Source: Glaciecola sp041380235
GTDB taxonomy: Bacteria > Pseudomonadota > Gammaproteobacteria > Enterobacterales > Alteromonadaceae
NCBI RefSeq assembly: GCF_041380235.1
Contig: NZ_JBGIYY010000013.1
Coordinates: forward strand, 1-64,000
DNA length: 64,000 nucleotides
Reading direction: 5' to 3'
Part shown: positions 1 to 9,102 of the stretch, piece after piece
How the letters are laid out: each line of letters opens with the position of its first letter
How positions within the stretch are numbered: the stretch's first letter is position 1
Position numbers and translations under genes: made by a program
The notes under the pieces: generated by a model
What the model saw: only the letters and a program-made list of their open reading frames with translations
Told to the model about the DNA's origin: nothing
Database searches by the model: none

Positions 1-1144
1 CGCGACAACTAGTTTGACAAACACCGATACTTTTCAAATTAGAGCTCATAAATTTTTTCTCAATAAAATAGTACACTGGGTAACAAAGAATTAAGGTCAA
101 TAGAATTGTAACCATCCCAAACTCTATTGTTTTCGTTTCAAATATTTTATTTGTAAATGATGTTGCAATAACATAAAGCTTAGTGTGCAAAAGATAAACT
201 GAGTAGGACATTGAACCCAGTATCAAAAAAGGACGGAGCAGAAAAAGCCCGACTCTAGTTTTGTTAAAAGTCACTAATGAAACTTCGATAGGATATAAAA
301 GTACCAGACCAACACCAAATAGCAGTGAAAATAGTAGATTCCCCAGATCTACGCCAAGAGTCATATCATTTGGAGAGAATTTGTAGAAAAACACAATGCA
401 AATCATTGTGTAGCCAACGCAAACCATTAAATATAAAGGCGTAACTCCAGATGAGAATGGTACCCGCTCTGCTTTTACTAGATAAGCCACCACTATACCA
501 AAACTAAATGGTAACCAAAACTTCAAAAAGAACCCATCATTAAGCGGAATGGGAAACAATACAGAAGCTAAGGACAGAATAGAAACACAAAAAACTAGCT
601 TCTTGAAGTGCTGTTTAAAACACATCATTAAAGCCACAACAAAATAAAACTGAACCTCTATTGCGAGCGACCAATAAACAGTATTTACGCCCGCAAATTC
701 TCCCGCAAGCGAGTCATATTGCTGCCAAAATATTTTCGTAAGTAAAAATACGTTCGCCCATTCAAAGAGTGAGTATTTTTGTAAATTCTCATTAATGGTA
801 ACTAAAGGAGACGAGAAGTTACCCGTTTTAATCAAACTCAAGAATTCAAAAATTACGGGTAACAAAACGATTAGGAAAATCGAGAAGCAAAGAGTAGGAT
901 AAACGCGCCAAAGGCGTTTCTTTATGAATACTAGAGGAGATTTGTTGCTTGAAATATGTGACTCCGCTGAAAACGTTATAACATATCCAGATATCACAAA
1001 AAACATAGGCACTCCAAGGTAACCCATATCTAAAAACCGGTAAAATATGGAAGTGCTATCTAAAAGAAAAATGCTGTCTTTAACGTGAAAAACAAAAACC
1101 CAAAGTGCTGCAAGCCCTCGAAGTATCTCTAATATAACTACCAT
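1..1144 (-). CDS. Acyltransferase 3 family membrane protein (OafA/YrhL type), 3' end cut by the window
   Basis: Reading the minus strand from an ATG at 1144 gives 381 codons with no stop before the window edge, so the C-terminus is missing. The N-terminus carries the family signature RGLAALWVFVFH, whose last His is the expected catalytic residue, and further on comes the segment YWSLAIEVQFYF typical of the family. Many hydrophobic segments fit the usual ten-helix integral membrane fold. Such enzymes move acetyl or other acyl groups from the cytoplasm onto sugars of surface polysaccharides. AAGGA lies nine bases before the ATG and supports this start. It is the most distal gene of the minus-strand exopolysaccharide group, 71 bases after the oxidoreductase fusion, so O-acylation of the exported polymer is the likely role. 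The exact acyl group and target sugar cannot be told. Confidence 0.88.
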   Translation of the reverse strand, partial: MVVILEILRGLAALWVFVFHVKDSIFLLDSTSIFYRFLDMGYLGVPMFFVISGYVITFSAESHISSNKSPLVFIKKRLWRVYPTLCFSIFLIVLLPVIFEFLSLIKTGNFSSPLVTINENLQKYSLFEWANVFLLTKIFWQQYDSLAGEFAGVNTVYWSLAIEVQFYFVVALMMCFKQHFKKLVFCVSILSLASVLFPIPLNDGFFLKFWLPFSFGIVVAYLVKAERVPFSSGVTPLYLMVCVGYTMICIVFFYKFSPNDMTLGVDLGNLLFSLLFGVGLVLLYPIEVSLVTFNKTRVGLFLLRPFLILGSMSYSVYLLHTKLYVIATSFTNKIFETKTIEFGMVTILLTLILCYPVYYFIEKKFMSSNLKSIGVCQTSCR

Positions 1145-1215
1145 GTAAAGCAATCCTTGGTTTATTTTGTTAGGCTAGGTTAGTTTAATGCTCCCCTAAT
1201 ATCGCTAATTATTAC

Positions 1216-3438
1216 TCAAAGCGTCTTGTTAAAACAAAATCTCAACCAACTTTCCGTTAATCTTAATGCACGCTGCCTGTCTATCGGGTGATAAGCCGGT
1301 AGTTCTTCTTTGAACTTTTGCATAGAAACTAAGGCCTTTGTTGATGATTCTATTGGTTGGTTATTCTCAATGTTTTTACGCTGAGTATAGACAGGGCCTG
1401 ATTCATCACGAAGTTTAGACTCAATTATAGGAAATTTCGCTACCATCCATCTTGCAGGGGTGCCAAGCTTATCCGAGTTAAAAAGTTTCAACGCCAACTT
1501 TCTCAGCTCGTTAGACTTTGCAATTTGTTTTATCTCATCCAAAATTAGAGACACTGTTCCTCGCTCCTTGTCTCTGCTATTTTTTACTGACACAGGTCCA
1601 ATAGTTAGTTTTTTTCCAAAATTATCAGTGAAAAATGAATAAAAATCAGAATATGTGAATGTGTCGTCGTCATTTACAAAATACACTTCAAATTGGGATG
1701 TTTCGCTGTCTAACCGGAATAAAATACTAGTAATTAAATTATCAATATAAACGCTATTAGAAGGGCTTAATGCAGCTGCTTCTGTTAAACAAATACCATT
1801 GGCTATTGCTTGGCTACCCGCACCTATCATGAAAAGTGGGGAGTGAGGCCCGTATATTGTGGTTGGCCGCAAAATAGTAATTTGCATAGCAGATTGAGTA
1901 GCGTGTGCACTTACACTTTTTTCTGCATCTAATTTGGATAATGAATAAATACTTTTCTCGGGAGATTCGACGCAGTTATTTTCAGTTATCTTAGACTGTG
2001 GCGAGTTCATATCAATTGCCGCTAAGCTGCTCATGTGTATGAACTTTTTGATACCATTTTGCTCAGCGGCGTTTAATAAGTTAGTAGTTCCATCAACTGT
2101 TGTTTTGTAAACAGCGGCATCATCTCCATACGCTGTTCCAATAGCACAATGCACAACTGTGTCACACCTCTTTAGTATTTCACCAATACTAGAGAGGTCG
2201 TTTAAGTCAAACTGCACCATATTAATATTATATCTAGATAGTCTCGTTGCCTTGTTTGGATTGTTTATACCTGCAAATATTTCAATATCAGTTCGCTCAG
2301 CCAAAATCTCGACTAACCGACCACCGACAAATCCCGAAGCACCAGTAATAAAAATAGACTTCACTCCGGATAGATCTGGAATCTTCAGGTTCTTAGTATC
2401 ATTCCAATCAAATCTTAAATCTAGTTTGTTGGCATAACAAGCATCTATTATTCTTGCTGCCGAAAGTACACTTAAACCAGATAGTTTTTGATGTTCTTTA
2501 TGTTTTATTGCCCCTATAAAATCATCATGCTCTCGCGCAAATGTTTCAAACCACTGTTCACTATCTTGACTAGTATCTGAGCACTCATATACGAGATTAT
2601 TTTTAACGTTCTCACTTTCATGTATTTTTGGTAAAACAGTAACATTAAACCTTTCCCCAACACTGAGCATTAAATTAGCATCTGTACATTCAACTACTAT
2701 TTCGCCCCCTAACTTTCTAATTCTAGAAAGTGCAAGTGTGCCCTCCAATGGTTTATTAGCGAAATTAAACTTTAGCTTTAAACAGCAATCAGTTTCGATA
2801 CCTGTTACTGCATCGTCTGCATATGAGAGCAGTTCGACATCATGACCAAACAGTTCAGATAACCAATCTAGTGCATGGGGGCCAAGATCCATTAAAACTC
2901 CGCCACCAGCTAGCTCTTTGGTCATATTTCCAAGTGAGCTGGCAGACCAACTATAAAGATCTCCCCAATTGAATGTAAAGCCCTTTACATCACCCCAAAC
3001 CTTCTCATGTATTAATGTTTTTAACAGTACAACACTTGGGTATAGTCTTCGATATAATGAAACGCCTAGCACAAGATTATTTTTCTCCGCAACAGCCACA
3101 AGCTCAGAAGCTTGCACAGAGTTTAAAGCTATCGGTTTTTCAACTAAGACATGTTTACCGGTATTTAAGAGTTGTTTGCTTATTTCAAAGTGAAATGCAA
3201 CGGGCGTTGCAACAATTGCAGCATCATAGATTGAATCTTCTATTTCAGAAATGTCAGAGTAAACTGCTAAATTCGGATAGGCCTTTGAAAGTAATGCTTG
3301 GGTCTTGGGAGACCTGTCTACGACTGCCACAACAGTAAAATCCGATCTACCTAATAAAATAGGTAAATGCCATTCCTGAGAAATTGCGCCAGCGCCAATA
3401 ACAACTGTTTTTAAGGGAGTACTATCTGTTACTGTCAT
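1216..3438 (-). CDS. Fused Gfo/Idh/MocA oxidoreductase and NAD-dependent epimerase/dehydratase (SDR)
   Basis: This 740-residue protein joins two enzymes that are normally separate. Residues 1 to about 345 form a Gfo/Idh/MocA oxidoreductase: a Rossmann motif VVIGAGAIS near residue 12, the catalytic EKP at 100-102, and GGGVLMDLGPHALDW at 178-192. Residues 360 to about 650 form an extended SDR: TGASGFVG at 365-372 and the YSLSK catalytic pair (Tyr498, Lys502). The last 90 residues are not recognised. Both families oxidise, reduce or epimerise sugar nucleotides, so the fusion probably carries out consecutive steps on one sugar donor for the exopolysaccharide; this is inference. The ATG overlaps the TGA of the upstream GT2 gene by four bases, showing tight translational coupling. 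No frameshift is needed to make the fusion. Confidence 0.85.
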   Translation of the reverse strand: MTVTDSTPLKTVVIGAGAISQEWHLPILLGRSDFTVVAVVDRSPKTQALLSKAYPNLAVYSDISEIEDSIYDAAIVATPVAFHFEISKQLLNTGKHVLVEKPIALNSVQASELVAVAEKNNLVLGVSLYRRLYPSVVLLKTLIHEKVWGDVKGFTFNWGDLYSWSASSLGNMTKELAGGGVLMDLGPHALDWLSELFGHDVELLSYADDAVTGIETDCCLKLKFNFANKPLEGTLALSRIRKLGGEIVVECTDANLMLSVGERFNVTVLPKIHESENVKNNLVYECSDTSQDSEQWFETFAREHDDFIGAIKHKEHQKLSGLSVLSAARIIDACYANKLDLRFDWNDTKNLKIPDLSGVKSIFITGASGFVGGRLVEILAERTDIEIFAGINNPNKATRLSRYNINMVQFDLNDLSSIGEILKRCDTVVHCAIGTAYGDDAAVYKTTVDGTTNLLNAAEQNGIKKFIHMSSLAAIDMNSPQSKITENNCVESPEKSIYSLSKLDAEKSVSAHATQSAMQITILRPTTIYGPHSPLFMIGAGSQAIANGICLTEAAALSPSNSVYIDNLITSILFRLDSETSQFEVYFVNDDDTFTYSDFYSFFTDNFGKKLTIGPVSVKNSRDKERGTVSLILDEIKQIAKSNELRKLALKLFNSDKLGTPARWMVAKFPIIESKLRDESGPVYTQRKNIENNQPIESSTKALVSMQKFKEELPAYHPIDRQRALRLTESWLRFCFNKTL

Positions 3439-4505
3439 TTCTTATTGCCTTGAATTGTTGCTAATAAATATTTAAATAGACTAATGATAAGCGTTTTGTA
3501 ATAGCTGAAATCACTGGGCCCGAGTGCAATTCCCTTAAGGTAGCAATTCAGTGCGTTTTTATAATCGCCTGAAGCTTGATACAAAGAATACCCAAGCTCC
3601 CAGAACACTTCTTTTGAAAGCTGCTCTTTAAACACCCTTAACTCAGAGGGGTTGAGTCTAACTAACTTTGGTAATTCTTGCTTGGCATGAATTAGTCTTT
3701 TTAAAGACTCTATCCGCTTACTATAGTTTGGCTCATTCTTGTTTGTATCTGAGATGTTTTCATCGTGTACGTGGTATCTGACATGAATTGCATCAATAAA
3801 CCCCATCTTGAAACCGCTCTTAAGGGCCATAATGATAAACAACCTGTCTTCACCCACTCTGTAATTGGGGATGAGATGCTTATTTAAAATTTCTTTTTTG
3901 AGCACTGAATTTTGCAGACCATTGTCTAAACCTTGGTTAAGCTGCAGCAAAATGGCTTTCTGAGTGTCTAGTAGATAGGTGCCATCAGCACATTTCCTAG
4001 AAATATCAAATAACTTGTTGGGCTGACCATCACTATAAAAAGTACTGGCTTGTAAACATTGGCCTGTATCGTATTCTATTCGCTCGCATGCTGAATAAAC
4101 CCAACTTAGCTCAGGGTGTGCGCTAAAAGCAGCAATACAGTTTTTTAGATGGTGAGGTAGCCATAGGTCATCGCTATCAAAAAACGCAACAAAATCGCCT
4201 TTTGACTTCTTTATGCCGCAGTTACGCGCCGCTGCTGGTCCCTGATTGGGTTGCTGTATGATAGTAATAGATTGTGTAACGCCTATTATTAATTTAGACA
4301 GGATTTCAATAGAATTATCGGAGCTGCCATCATCTACAATAAAAAGCTCCCAGTTTTGATATTGCTGTGCTTTTATCGATGCAATTGCATCAGCTAAAAA
4401 CCTTGCTCGATTAAAAATGGGCATAATGATACTGACCAATACTTCGTTAGTACTTTCATTTCCACTCTCAGTAATAACCTTCGCTTCAAAGCTTTCTGTG
4501 CTCAC
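3435..4505 (-). CDS. Glycosyltransferase family 2
   Basis: The 356-residue protein has a GT-A fold N-terminus: VSIIMPIFNRARFLADAI near residue 24, the nucleotide-binding VDDGSSDNS, and a metal-binding acidic motif FFDSDD. The C-terminal 100 residues are helical and may hold a degenerate TPR. It should add one sugar from a nucleotide donor to the growing lipid-linked repeat unit on the cytoplasmic side of the inner membrane. The start is GTG at 4505, whose GTGA overlaps the stop of the upstream GT4 gene. The downstream gene also overlaps by four bases, so three genes in a row are translationally coupled. Donor and linkage cannot be read from the sequence. Confidence 0.87.
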   Translation of the reverse strand: MSTESFEAKVITESGNESTNEVLVSIIMPIFNRARFLADAIASIKAQQYQNWELFIVDDGSSDNSIEILSKLIIGVTQSITIIQQPNQGPAAARNCGIKKSKGDFVAFFDSDDLWLPHHLKNCIAAFSAHPELSWVYSACERIEYDTGQCLQASTFYSDGQPNKLFDISRKCADGTYLLDTQKAILLQLNQGLDNGLQNSVLKKEILNKHLIPNYRVGEDRLFIIMALKSGFKMGFIDAIHVRYHVHDENISDTNKNEPNYSKRIESLKRLIHAKQELPKLVRLNPSELRVFKEQLSKEVFWELGYSLYQASGDYKNALNCYLKGIALGPSDFSYYKTLIISLFKYLLATIQGNKK

Positions 4506-5611
4506 ATCATATCCCTATAAAGATGTTCGAATCTGTCTACAAAAATTGAAACGTTAAAATGCTCGACTACCCTTGCTCTGGCATTTTTAGCTAAGCGCCG
4601 CTGCATGTCTGGGTCATCTAATAACCTTGAAACTGCGAATGCCAACTGCTCTGCATTGTGAGGTTGCACTAAAAGGCCAGATTCTTCATGTTCTAGCGCC
4701 TCAGGAATACCGTTGACATCAGTGCTCACAATCGGTTTTTGCATCGCCATTGCCTCTAAAATCGCAATTGGAAAAGCTTCTTGATGTGACGCACACACTA
4801 CTATATTTAGCTTGTCTAGTCGTGAAAGAACGTCTGGCACCTGGCCATGGAAAGATATAATGTCTTTGAGACCTAGCTCAACACTCATAGCTTTGAGCTT
4901 TGCTTCACGAGGTTCTTCTAAAATATCGCCACCAATTATGTCAAAATGTAAGTTATCGTATCGCTCTACAAGCCGTGATGCCATTTGAATGAATTCATCG
5001 TGGCCTTTACGCATTTGAAGGTTCGCAACAATTCCAATATGTATTCTATTGGCTAATACATTGTCTGTCGGTTTAAAACGAGTAACATCCACACCATTAT
5101 GGATCGAAAGAAGCTTCGAGCTAGGCGCGATGCTTTTCAAGTGCTTGCCTACTTCGCGCTGCAGGTCTTCACTACAAAAAACACATACGTTTGGCTTTGG
5201 TAAATTATTAAATAGCCACTGCAACTGAGTTGCTGCAAAAGGAAAATGAAAATGCGACAGTACTTTTGTTCCGCTTAATTTAGCAGGTATCGCTATCGCT
5301 CTTGTGCAATATGGATCAGCAGTATGGATAACATCAATTTTATTTGTTTTTAGCCATGCTACCCATTGGGTAATTTGTTTTATCGAACTTAAAGCATTTG
5401 ATAAGCCTGGTTGGGCAATCGGTAATAGACTAAATGCAATGCCATTTGTATCTGCCCATTCGCTTAAATCCCCCTTCTCCGGACATACTAGTGTTGATGT
5501 GAACTCTTGTTTATTCAAACCTAACATAAGCATTTGAGAGACTCGTTCAGCGCCACCTATTTTAGCTACGCTATGCAGAAATGCGATATTAATCATTTTT
5601 TGATTCACCAT
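4502..5611 (-). CDS. Glycosyltransferase family 4 (GT-B fold)
   Basis: The 369-residue protein starts with a GT4 N-terminal signature (FLHSVAKIGGAERVSQML) and has the C-terminal nucleotide-sugar site with the EX7E motif in EAFPIAILEAM, followed by the typical GIPEALEHEESGLLV stretch. It is a retaining cytoplasmic glycosyltransferase expected to build the repeat unit. The ATG at 5611 lies 23 bases inside the preceding beta-helix gene; an ATG five codons later (5596, starting MINIAFLHS) would shorten the overlap to eight bases and fits GT4 N-termini equally well. It shares the minus-strand operon with the GT2 and the fused oxidoreductase. I do not see the features of the GT families named specifically for XrtA loci. 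Confidence 0.87.
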   Translation of the reverse strand: MVNQKMINIAFLHSVAKIGGAERVSQMLMLGLNKQEFTSTLVCPEKGDLSEWADTNGIAFSLLPIAQPGLSNALSSIKQITQWVAWLKTNKIDVIHTADPYCTRAIAIPAKLSGTKVLSHFHFPFAATQLQWLFNNLPKPNVCVFCSEDLQREVGKHLKSIAPSSKLLSIHNGVDVTRFKPTDNVLANRIHIGIVANLQMRKGHDEFIQMASRLVERYDNLHFDIIGGDILEEPREAKLKAMSVELGLKDIISFHGQVPDVLSRLDKLNIVVCASHQEAFPIAILEAMAMQKPIVSTDVNGIPEALEHEESGLLVQPHNAEQLAFAVSRLLDDPDMQRRLAKNARARVVEHFNVSIFVDRFEHLYRDMM

Positions 5612-6896
5612 TAACTGGCTGAGCTAGATGCAAAATATTTTGCGTTGTTAATGCGCTTTCTAGTTTATAAAAAAAAGTCAGCGAGTTTAGGTTATTTTTG
5701 TTCCCTGAGAGCTTTGCTGTTCCGCCATCCCGAGAACTGATAAGTCTATTAGTATTATTGTTTTCGATAATCGCGTTACGTGTTTCTTTAAATCGATATT
5801 CGATGGCTCGCGGATAGCCGTGCTGCATGTAAATATAATTATCTTTGACTATTGTGTCTAAACTTGCTTCTAAAATAATGCCAGTATCAGCGAAGGGGTC
5901 ACCATTGTCTGAGTGATATATGACATTCTTACTAATAATACCGCCCTGACTAAAATAATCCAGGCTTTCAACTTGGCGCCTGCTCTGCTTCATACCAAAA
6001 CCTATCGAACGGTCATTATCAATAAAAATATTATGACTTACTATATTATCAGAGGCATTTACCCAAAAGTGCACTGCATGTTGTGCTATGTGCTTGCTTG
6101 GGCTTGCAATATCTTTAAAGATATTATTTTCAACTCGCCAGCCCTTTGCACCTAAAGCATCTATTCCTCCAGTATAATAGTAGGGCGCAATACCATGGGT
6201 ATACTGAAATATACATTGTTCAACAACGCCATCATAAGAAATGTTTTTAGGCCGTGATGCCTGGTCGTAACTGACTTTGAGCATTTGTTCATAGCTGTCT
6301 TGCAAAATGCAGTTACGAATAATCGGTCGACTGGCGTTATCTTCAGCAGCAATTTGTATTAAATGGTTAGGCGCATCCGTTAATAAAATACCGTCAAGTA
6401 CAAAACCATCTGCGCGCACCTCAAAAATATTGTGCACACCTTTCGTTTGTTTCATCCCTAAGCCACTGATAGAGGTTTTGTAGGGATTCCCAGACACAGA
6501 TAAAAACATGATATCGTTTGCAACAATTCGGATCGTTTTCCCTAAATTGTAATTGCCGTCTTGCAGGTATATAGCGGTTTGACCATTATTTTTATTAGCC
6601 CTTGCAATCGCCCTTTTCAGTTCTTGATTTGTATTCACAACATCGATTACAAAACCATCTGGAACTTTAGTCTGGAATGATGAGAACTCTTTCACGATTG
6701 TTTTAGGGTGAATATTTTGGGTGTTCTCAGTGCCTAAATTAGAGCCAATTAGTACTTTACTAAACTTCTGCAACATAGTGCTTGATGGGTCACTAAACAT
6801 CCAATAAGTAGCGTTAGCAGCTGCAATTAGAAGGCAACAGAAAAAAGCACTAAAAATTAGTCCTTTTAGTGCCGATTTAAAATCACCATTGAACAA
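5589..6896 (-). CDS. Membrane-anchored right-handed parallel beta-helix protein, possibly PL6-like
   Basis: Residues 12-33 form one hydrophobic segment, either an uncleaved signal anchor or a signal peptide. The rest resembles parallel beta-helix proteins of the chondroitinase B / alginate lyase (PL6) type: the entry LKRAIARANKNNGQTAIYL followed by a GNYNL turn, then repeated Asn-rich rungs such as VSHNIF, ISKNVIY, VKDNYIY and IIENN. In exopolysaccharide loci such proteins commonly act as periplasmic lyases or epimerases that trim or modify the polymer; here that role is inferred from context, and I cannot confirm catalytic residues. The stop overlaps the downstream GT4 start region, and the start lies only six bases after the transglutaminase-like gene, which suggests that the two exported proteins are made together. 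Confidence 0.7.
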   Translation of the reverse strand: MFNGDFKSALKGLIFSAFFCCLLIAAANATYWMFSDPSSTMLQKFSKVLIGSNLGTENTQNIHPKTIVKEFSSFQTKVPDGFVIDVVNTNQELKRAIARANKNNGQTAIYLQDGNYNLGKTIRIVANDIMFLSVSGNPYKTSISGLGMKQTKGVHNIFEVRADGFVLDGILLTDAPNHLIQIAAEDNASRPIIRNCILQDSYEQMLKVSYDQASRPKNISYDGVVEQCIFQYTHGIAPYYYTGGIDALGAKGWRVENNIFKDIASPSKHIAQHAVHFWVNASDNIVSHNIFIDNDRSIGFGMKQSRRQVESLDYFSQGGIISKNVIYHSDNGDPFADTGIILEASLDTIVKDNYIYMQHGYPRAIEYRFKETRNAIIENNNTNRLISSRDGGTAKLSGNKNNLNSLTFFYKLESALTTQNILHLAQPVNGESKND

Positions 6897-6902
6897 GGAC
6901 TC

Positions 6903-7763
6903 TTAAGCCTTTTTGTTTTTTATGAGCAAACTAATAAGCCAAGCGAACGCAATTGAGCAAAGCGGCACCAACCAAATCAGCCAGTATGAAACTTTTTCAA
7001 AGTAAAATTTAGTAGTTATAAAGTGCTCTGGCCCTTCCCATATACGGTAGGGTTTGGTGTAGGCATTTAGAAAAAAAGCTTTATCATGCGGCTTATAACC
7101 TGCATCGACATACAATTGACTTGCAACTTCTGCGTTGTCTTTTAATTCACTAGCAGCAAACGGTAAAACCACCCCAAAATCTGGATCGAATATTTTAGCG
7201 CGTCCGTCTATTTCGGCCGTAACAACGACATGGCCTGGCACAGTTATCATTCTCGCCTCAATGCCATTCTGCTCAAGCAATGTTGTCATCAGCATAGAAA
7301 CTTCACCACAAATGCCAATGCCACGCTCTATACTTTTATCTGGATCAACAAAATGATATCTCTCATACTCAGCAATACCTGAAAAACGTCCCATTAAGTG
7401 CAAAATCCAATTCTCCCATAATGGTACCATTTGGTTAAATTTGACCGGGTCATATCGTTCCCAATGTATATGAGCTGTACCTTGGGAAATAACTTTGGTA
7501 AGACGCTTAGCATACTCTTCATCAGTTTCTTCGGGCCGCCTCTTAACAGCTTGCTGATACTCATGCAAAGACAAACTAATATCACTAGCACCAAACCTAA
7601 GTTGATCGGAGAAGAAAACAGGCGGGCGCATCGTTTGAGTTAACCCATATAAATTGATGAGAAGTAACGAGCATCCAATTAAGATGCAGATCCAATACAC
7701 TGAGCGAAGAACTGATTGCATTAATATAATAGCCCTTAAAAGAAAATTAGTGACCAAACCCAC
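6903..7763 (-). CDS. Membrane-bound transglutaminase-like (papain-like fold) protein
   Basis: The protein has 286 residues from a GTG at 7763. A hydrophobic segment at about 20-42 and another at 252-280 flank a soluble domain. That domain has a transglutaminase-core triad: Cys152 in GIGICGEVSML, His178 in VPGHVVV and Asp193 in FDPDFG. Such domains hydrolyse or crosslink peptide or amide bonds in the periplasm, but the substrate is unknown. It is the first gene of the minus-strand group that runs to 1216 and faces the TIGR03087-type glycosyltransferase across a 130-base divergent promoter region. An ATG at 7721 (codon 15), preceded at a loose distance by AAGGG, is an alternative start. No close ribosome site precedes the GTG. 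Confidence 0.75.
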   Translation of the reverse strand: MGLVTNFLLRAIILMQSVLRSVYWICILIGCSLLLINLYGLTQTMRPPVFFSDQLRFGASDISLSLHEYQQAVKRRPEETDEEYAKRLTKVISQGTAHIHWERYDPVKFNQMVPLWENWILHLMGRFSGIAEYERYHFVDPDKSIERGIGICGEVSMLMTTLLEQNGIEARMITVPGHVVVTAEIDGRAKIFDPDFGVVLPFAASELKDNAEVASQLYVDAGYKPHDKAFFLNAYTKPYRIWEGPEHFITTKFYFEKVSYWLIWLVPLCSIAFAWLISLLIKNKKA

Positions 7764-7833
7764 TGAAGTCTACATGAAATAATGCGTTTATTCACATGCA
7801 AATGAATTAGATTGTTTTTAACGATGAATTCAG

Positions 7834-7869
7834 TTACGCAATTGTGTAATCTAGCGTCATTAGCGTAAT
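7834..7869. promoter_or_regulatory. Palindrome and tandem 9-base repeat in a divergent promoter region
   Basis: The 130 bases between the divergent genes starting at 7763 and 7894 contain TTACGCAATTGTGTAA at 7834-7849, a palindrome with one mismatched pair. Two adjacent near-identical 9-mers follow: TAGCGTCAT at 7852-7860 and TAGCGTAAT at 7861-7869. Position and symmetry suggest regulator binding sites shared by the two transcription units. No known regulator motif is recognised. Confidence 0.4.
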
Positions 7870-7893
7870 TAAAGAAGACTAGGAATAAATTTT

Positions 7894-9102
7894 TTGGCAA
7901 GCATTTTAGTTATTACTCAACGAGTTCCTTATCCGCCCAACAAAGGTGAAAAGCTACGCACGTACCATCAACTTGAGTATCTGCATAATTTGGGCCATTC
8001 ACTTACTGTGCTATCGCCGATCGACACGGTAAATGAGTTTACAAACGCAAATGATTTAGCTAATAAATTAAATATAAAAGTCATTACAAAACCGCTAAAA
8101 AGCAAAGTATTTAGATTTCTACTCGGAATATTAAAAGGGCGTTCGCTGAGCGAATCTAATTTTTTTACGTCTAAACTGATGAATGACGTTGACACCTTCG
8201 CTAAGGAAGCTGATGTTATATTGTGCTCCGCCTCATCATTGGCTAGGTATGTATTTAGTCTCAGAGTAATTAACAAGCCACTTTTGTTAATGGATTTCAT
8301 GGATGTCGACTCAGACAAATGGCTACAATATGCAGATAACAGCAATTGGCCAATGAACGTTGTTTACAAACGAGAGCATAAACTGATAAAGAGATTAGAA
8401 CAAAAAGTGATGGCACATTTTGACACTGCCTTCGTTATTGCGCAGGCGGAATTTGATTTGTTTCAGTCAAAAGTTTTGCATTGTGATAATTTGCAGATAC
8501 TTGGCAACGGCATAGATCAAAATGAATTCAAACCTGCTCATGTTAAAACTGAGTTTATCGATTTTTTGTTTACCGGTGTTATGGACTATAAGCCCAATGT
8601 GGATGCAGTGCTTTGGTTTGTAAATGAATGTTGGAGCACGATAAAAGAAAAAGTACCAAACGCTAGACTGACTATAGCCGGGATGAACCCTGACCAAAGA
8701 ATAAGGGCATTAACCAACGACAATGCCATCGAGGTAACTGGATTTGTGGATGACATCATGCCATTTTTTAATCGGGCTGACGTGTTTATCGCCCCCTTCC
8801 AAATAGCTCGAGGAGTTCAAAACAAAGTTTTACAAGCTATGTCATGCGGCATTCCTGTAGTAACAACGACTTTAGGTGCCGAAGGCATAATAAGTGAACA
8901 GAACACAAATATGGTTATTGCAGATACACATAATAGCTTTACTGAAGCGTGTTTATTCTTGGCAAACGATGAGGAAACTAGAAAGAAAATCGGCAGTAAA
9001 GCGTATAACACAATCACTGAGAAATATTCATGGCCCAGTGTTTTAAAACCTCTTAAATACGCTATTGAGACCAATAGGAAAGATCATGAAAACGGCACTT
9101 AA
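7894..9102 (+). CDS. XrtA-system sugar transferase, GT4 (TIGR03087 type)
   Basis: The 402-residue GT4 protein begins with ILVITQRVPYPPNKGEKLR, closely resembling the N-terminal signature of the sugar transferase family tied to PEP-CTERM/exosortase loci. The C-terminal donor site includes NRADVFIAPFQIARGVQN and LQAMSCGIPVVTT. It should add a sugar in the exopolysaccharide pathway in the cytoplasm. The start is TTG at 7894 with AGGA nine bases before; no ATG fits as well. It and the next gene form a short plus-strand pair inserted between two minus-strand groups. Function beyond a retaining GT-B transferase is from family knowledge, not from visible specificity residues. Confidence 0.85.
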   Translation: MASILVITQRVPYPPNKGEKLRTYHQLEYLHNLGHSLTVLSPIDTVNEFTNANDLANKLNIKVITKPLKSKVFRFLLGILKGRSLSESNFFTSKLMNDVDTFAKEADVILCSASSLARYVFSLRVINKPLLLMDFMDVDSDKWLQYADNSNWPMNVVYKREHKLIKRLEQKVMAHFDTAFVIAQAEFDLFQSKVLHCDNLQILGNGIDQNEFKPAHVKTEFIDFLFTGVMDYKPNVDAVLWFVNECWSTIKEKVPNARLTIAGMNPDQRIRALTNDNAIEVTGFVDDIMPFFNRADVFIAPFQIARGVQNKVLQAMSCGIPVVTTTLGAEGIISEQNTNMVIADTHNSFTEACLFLANDEETRKKIGSKAYNTITEKYSWPSVLKPLKYAIETNRKDHENGT

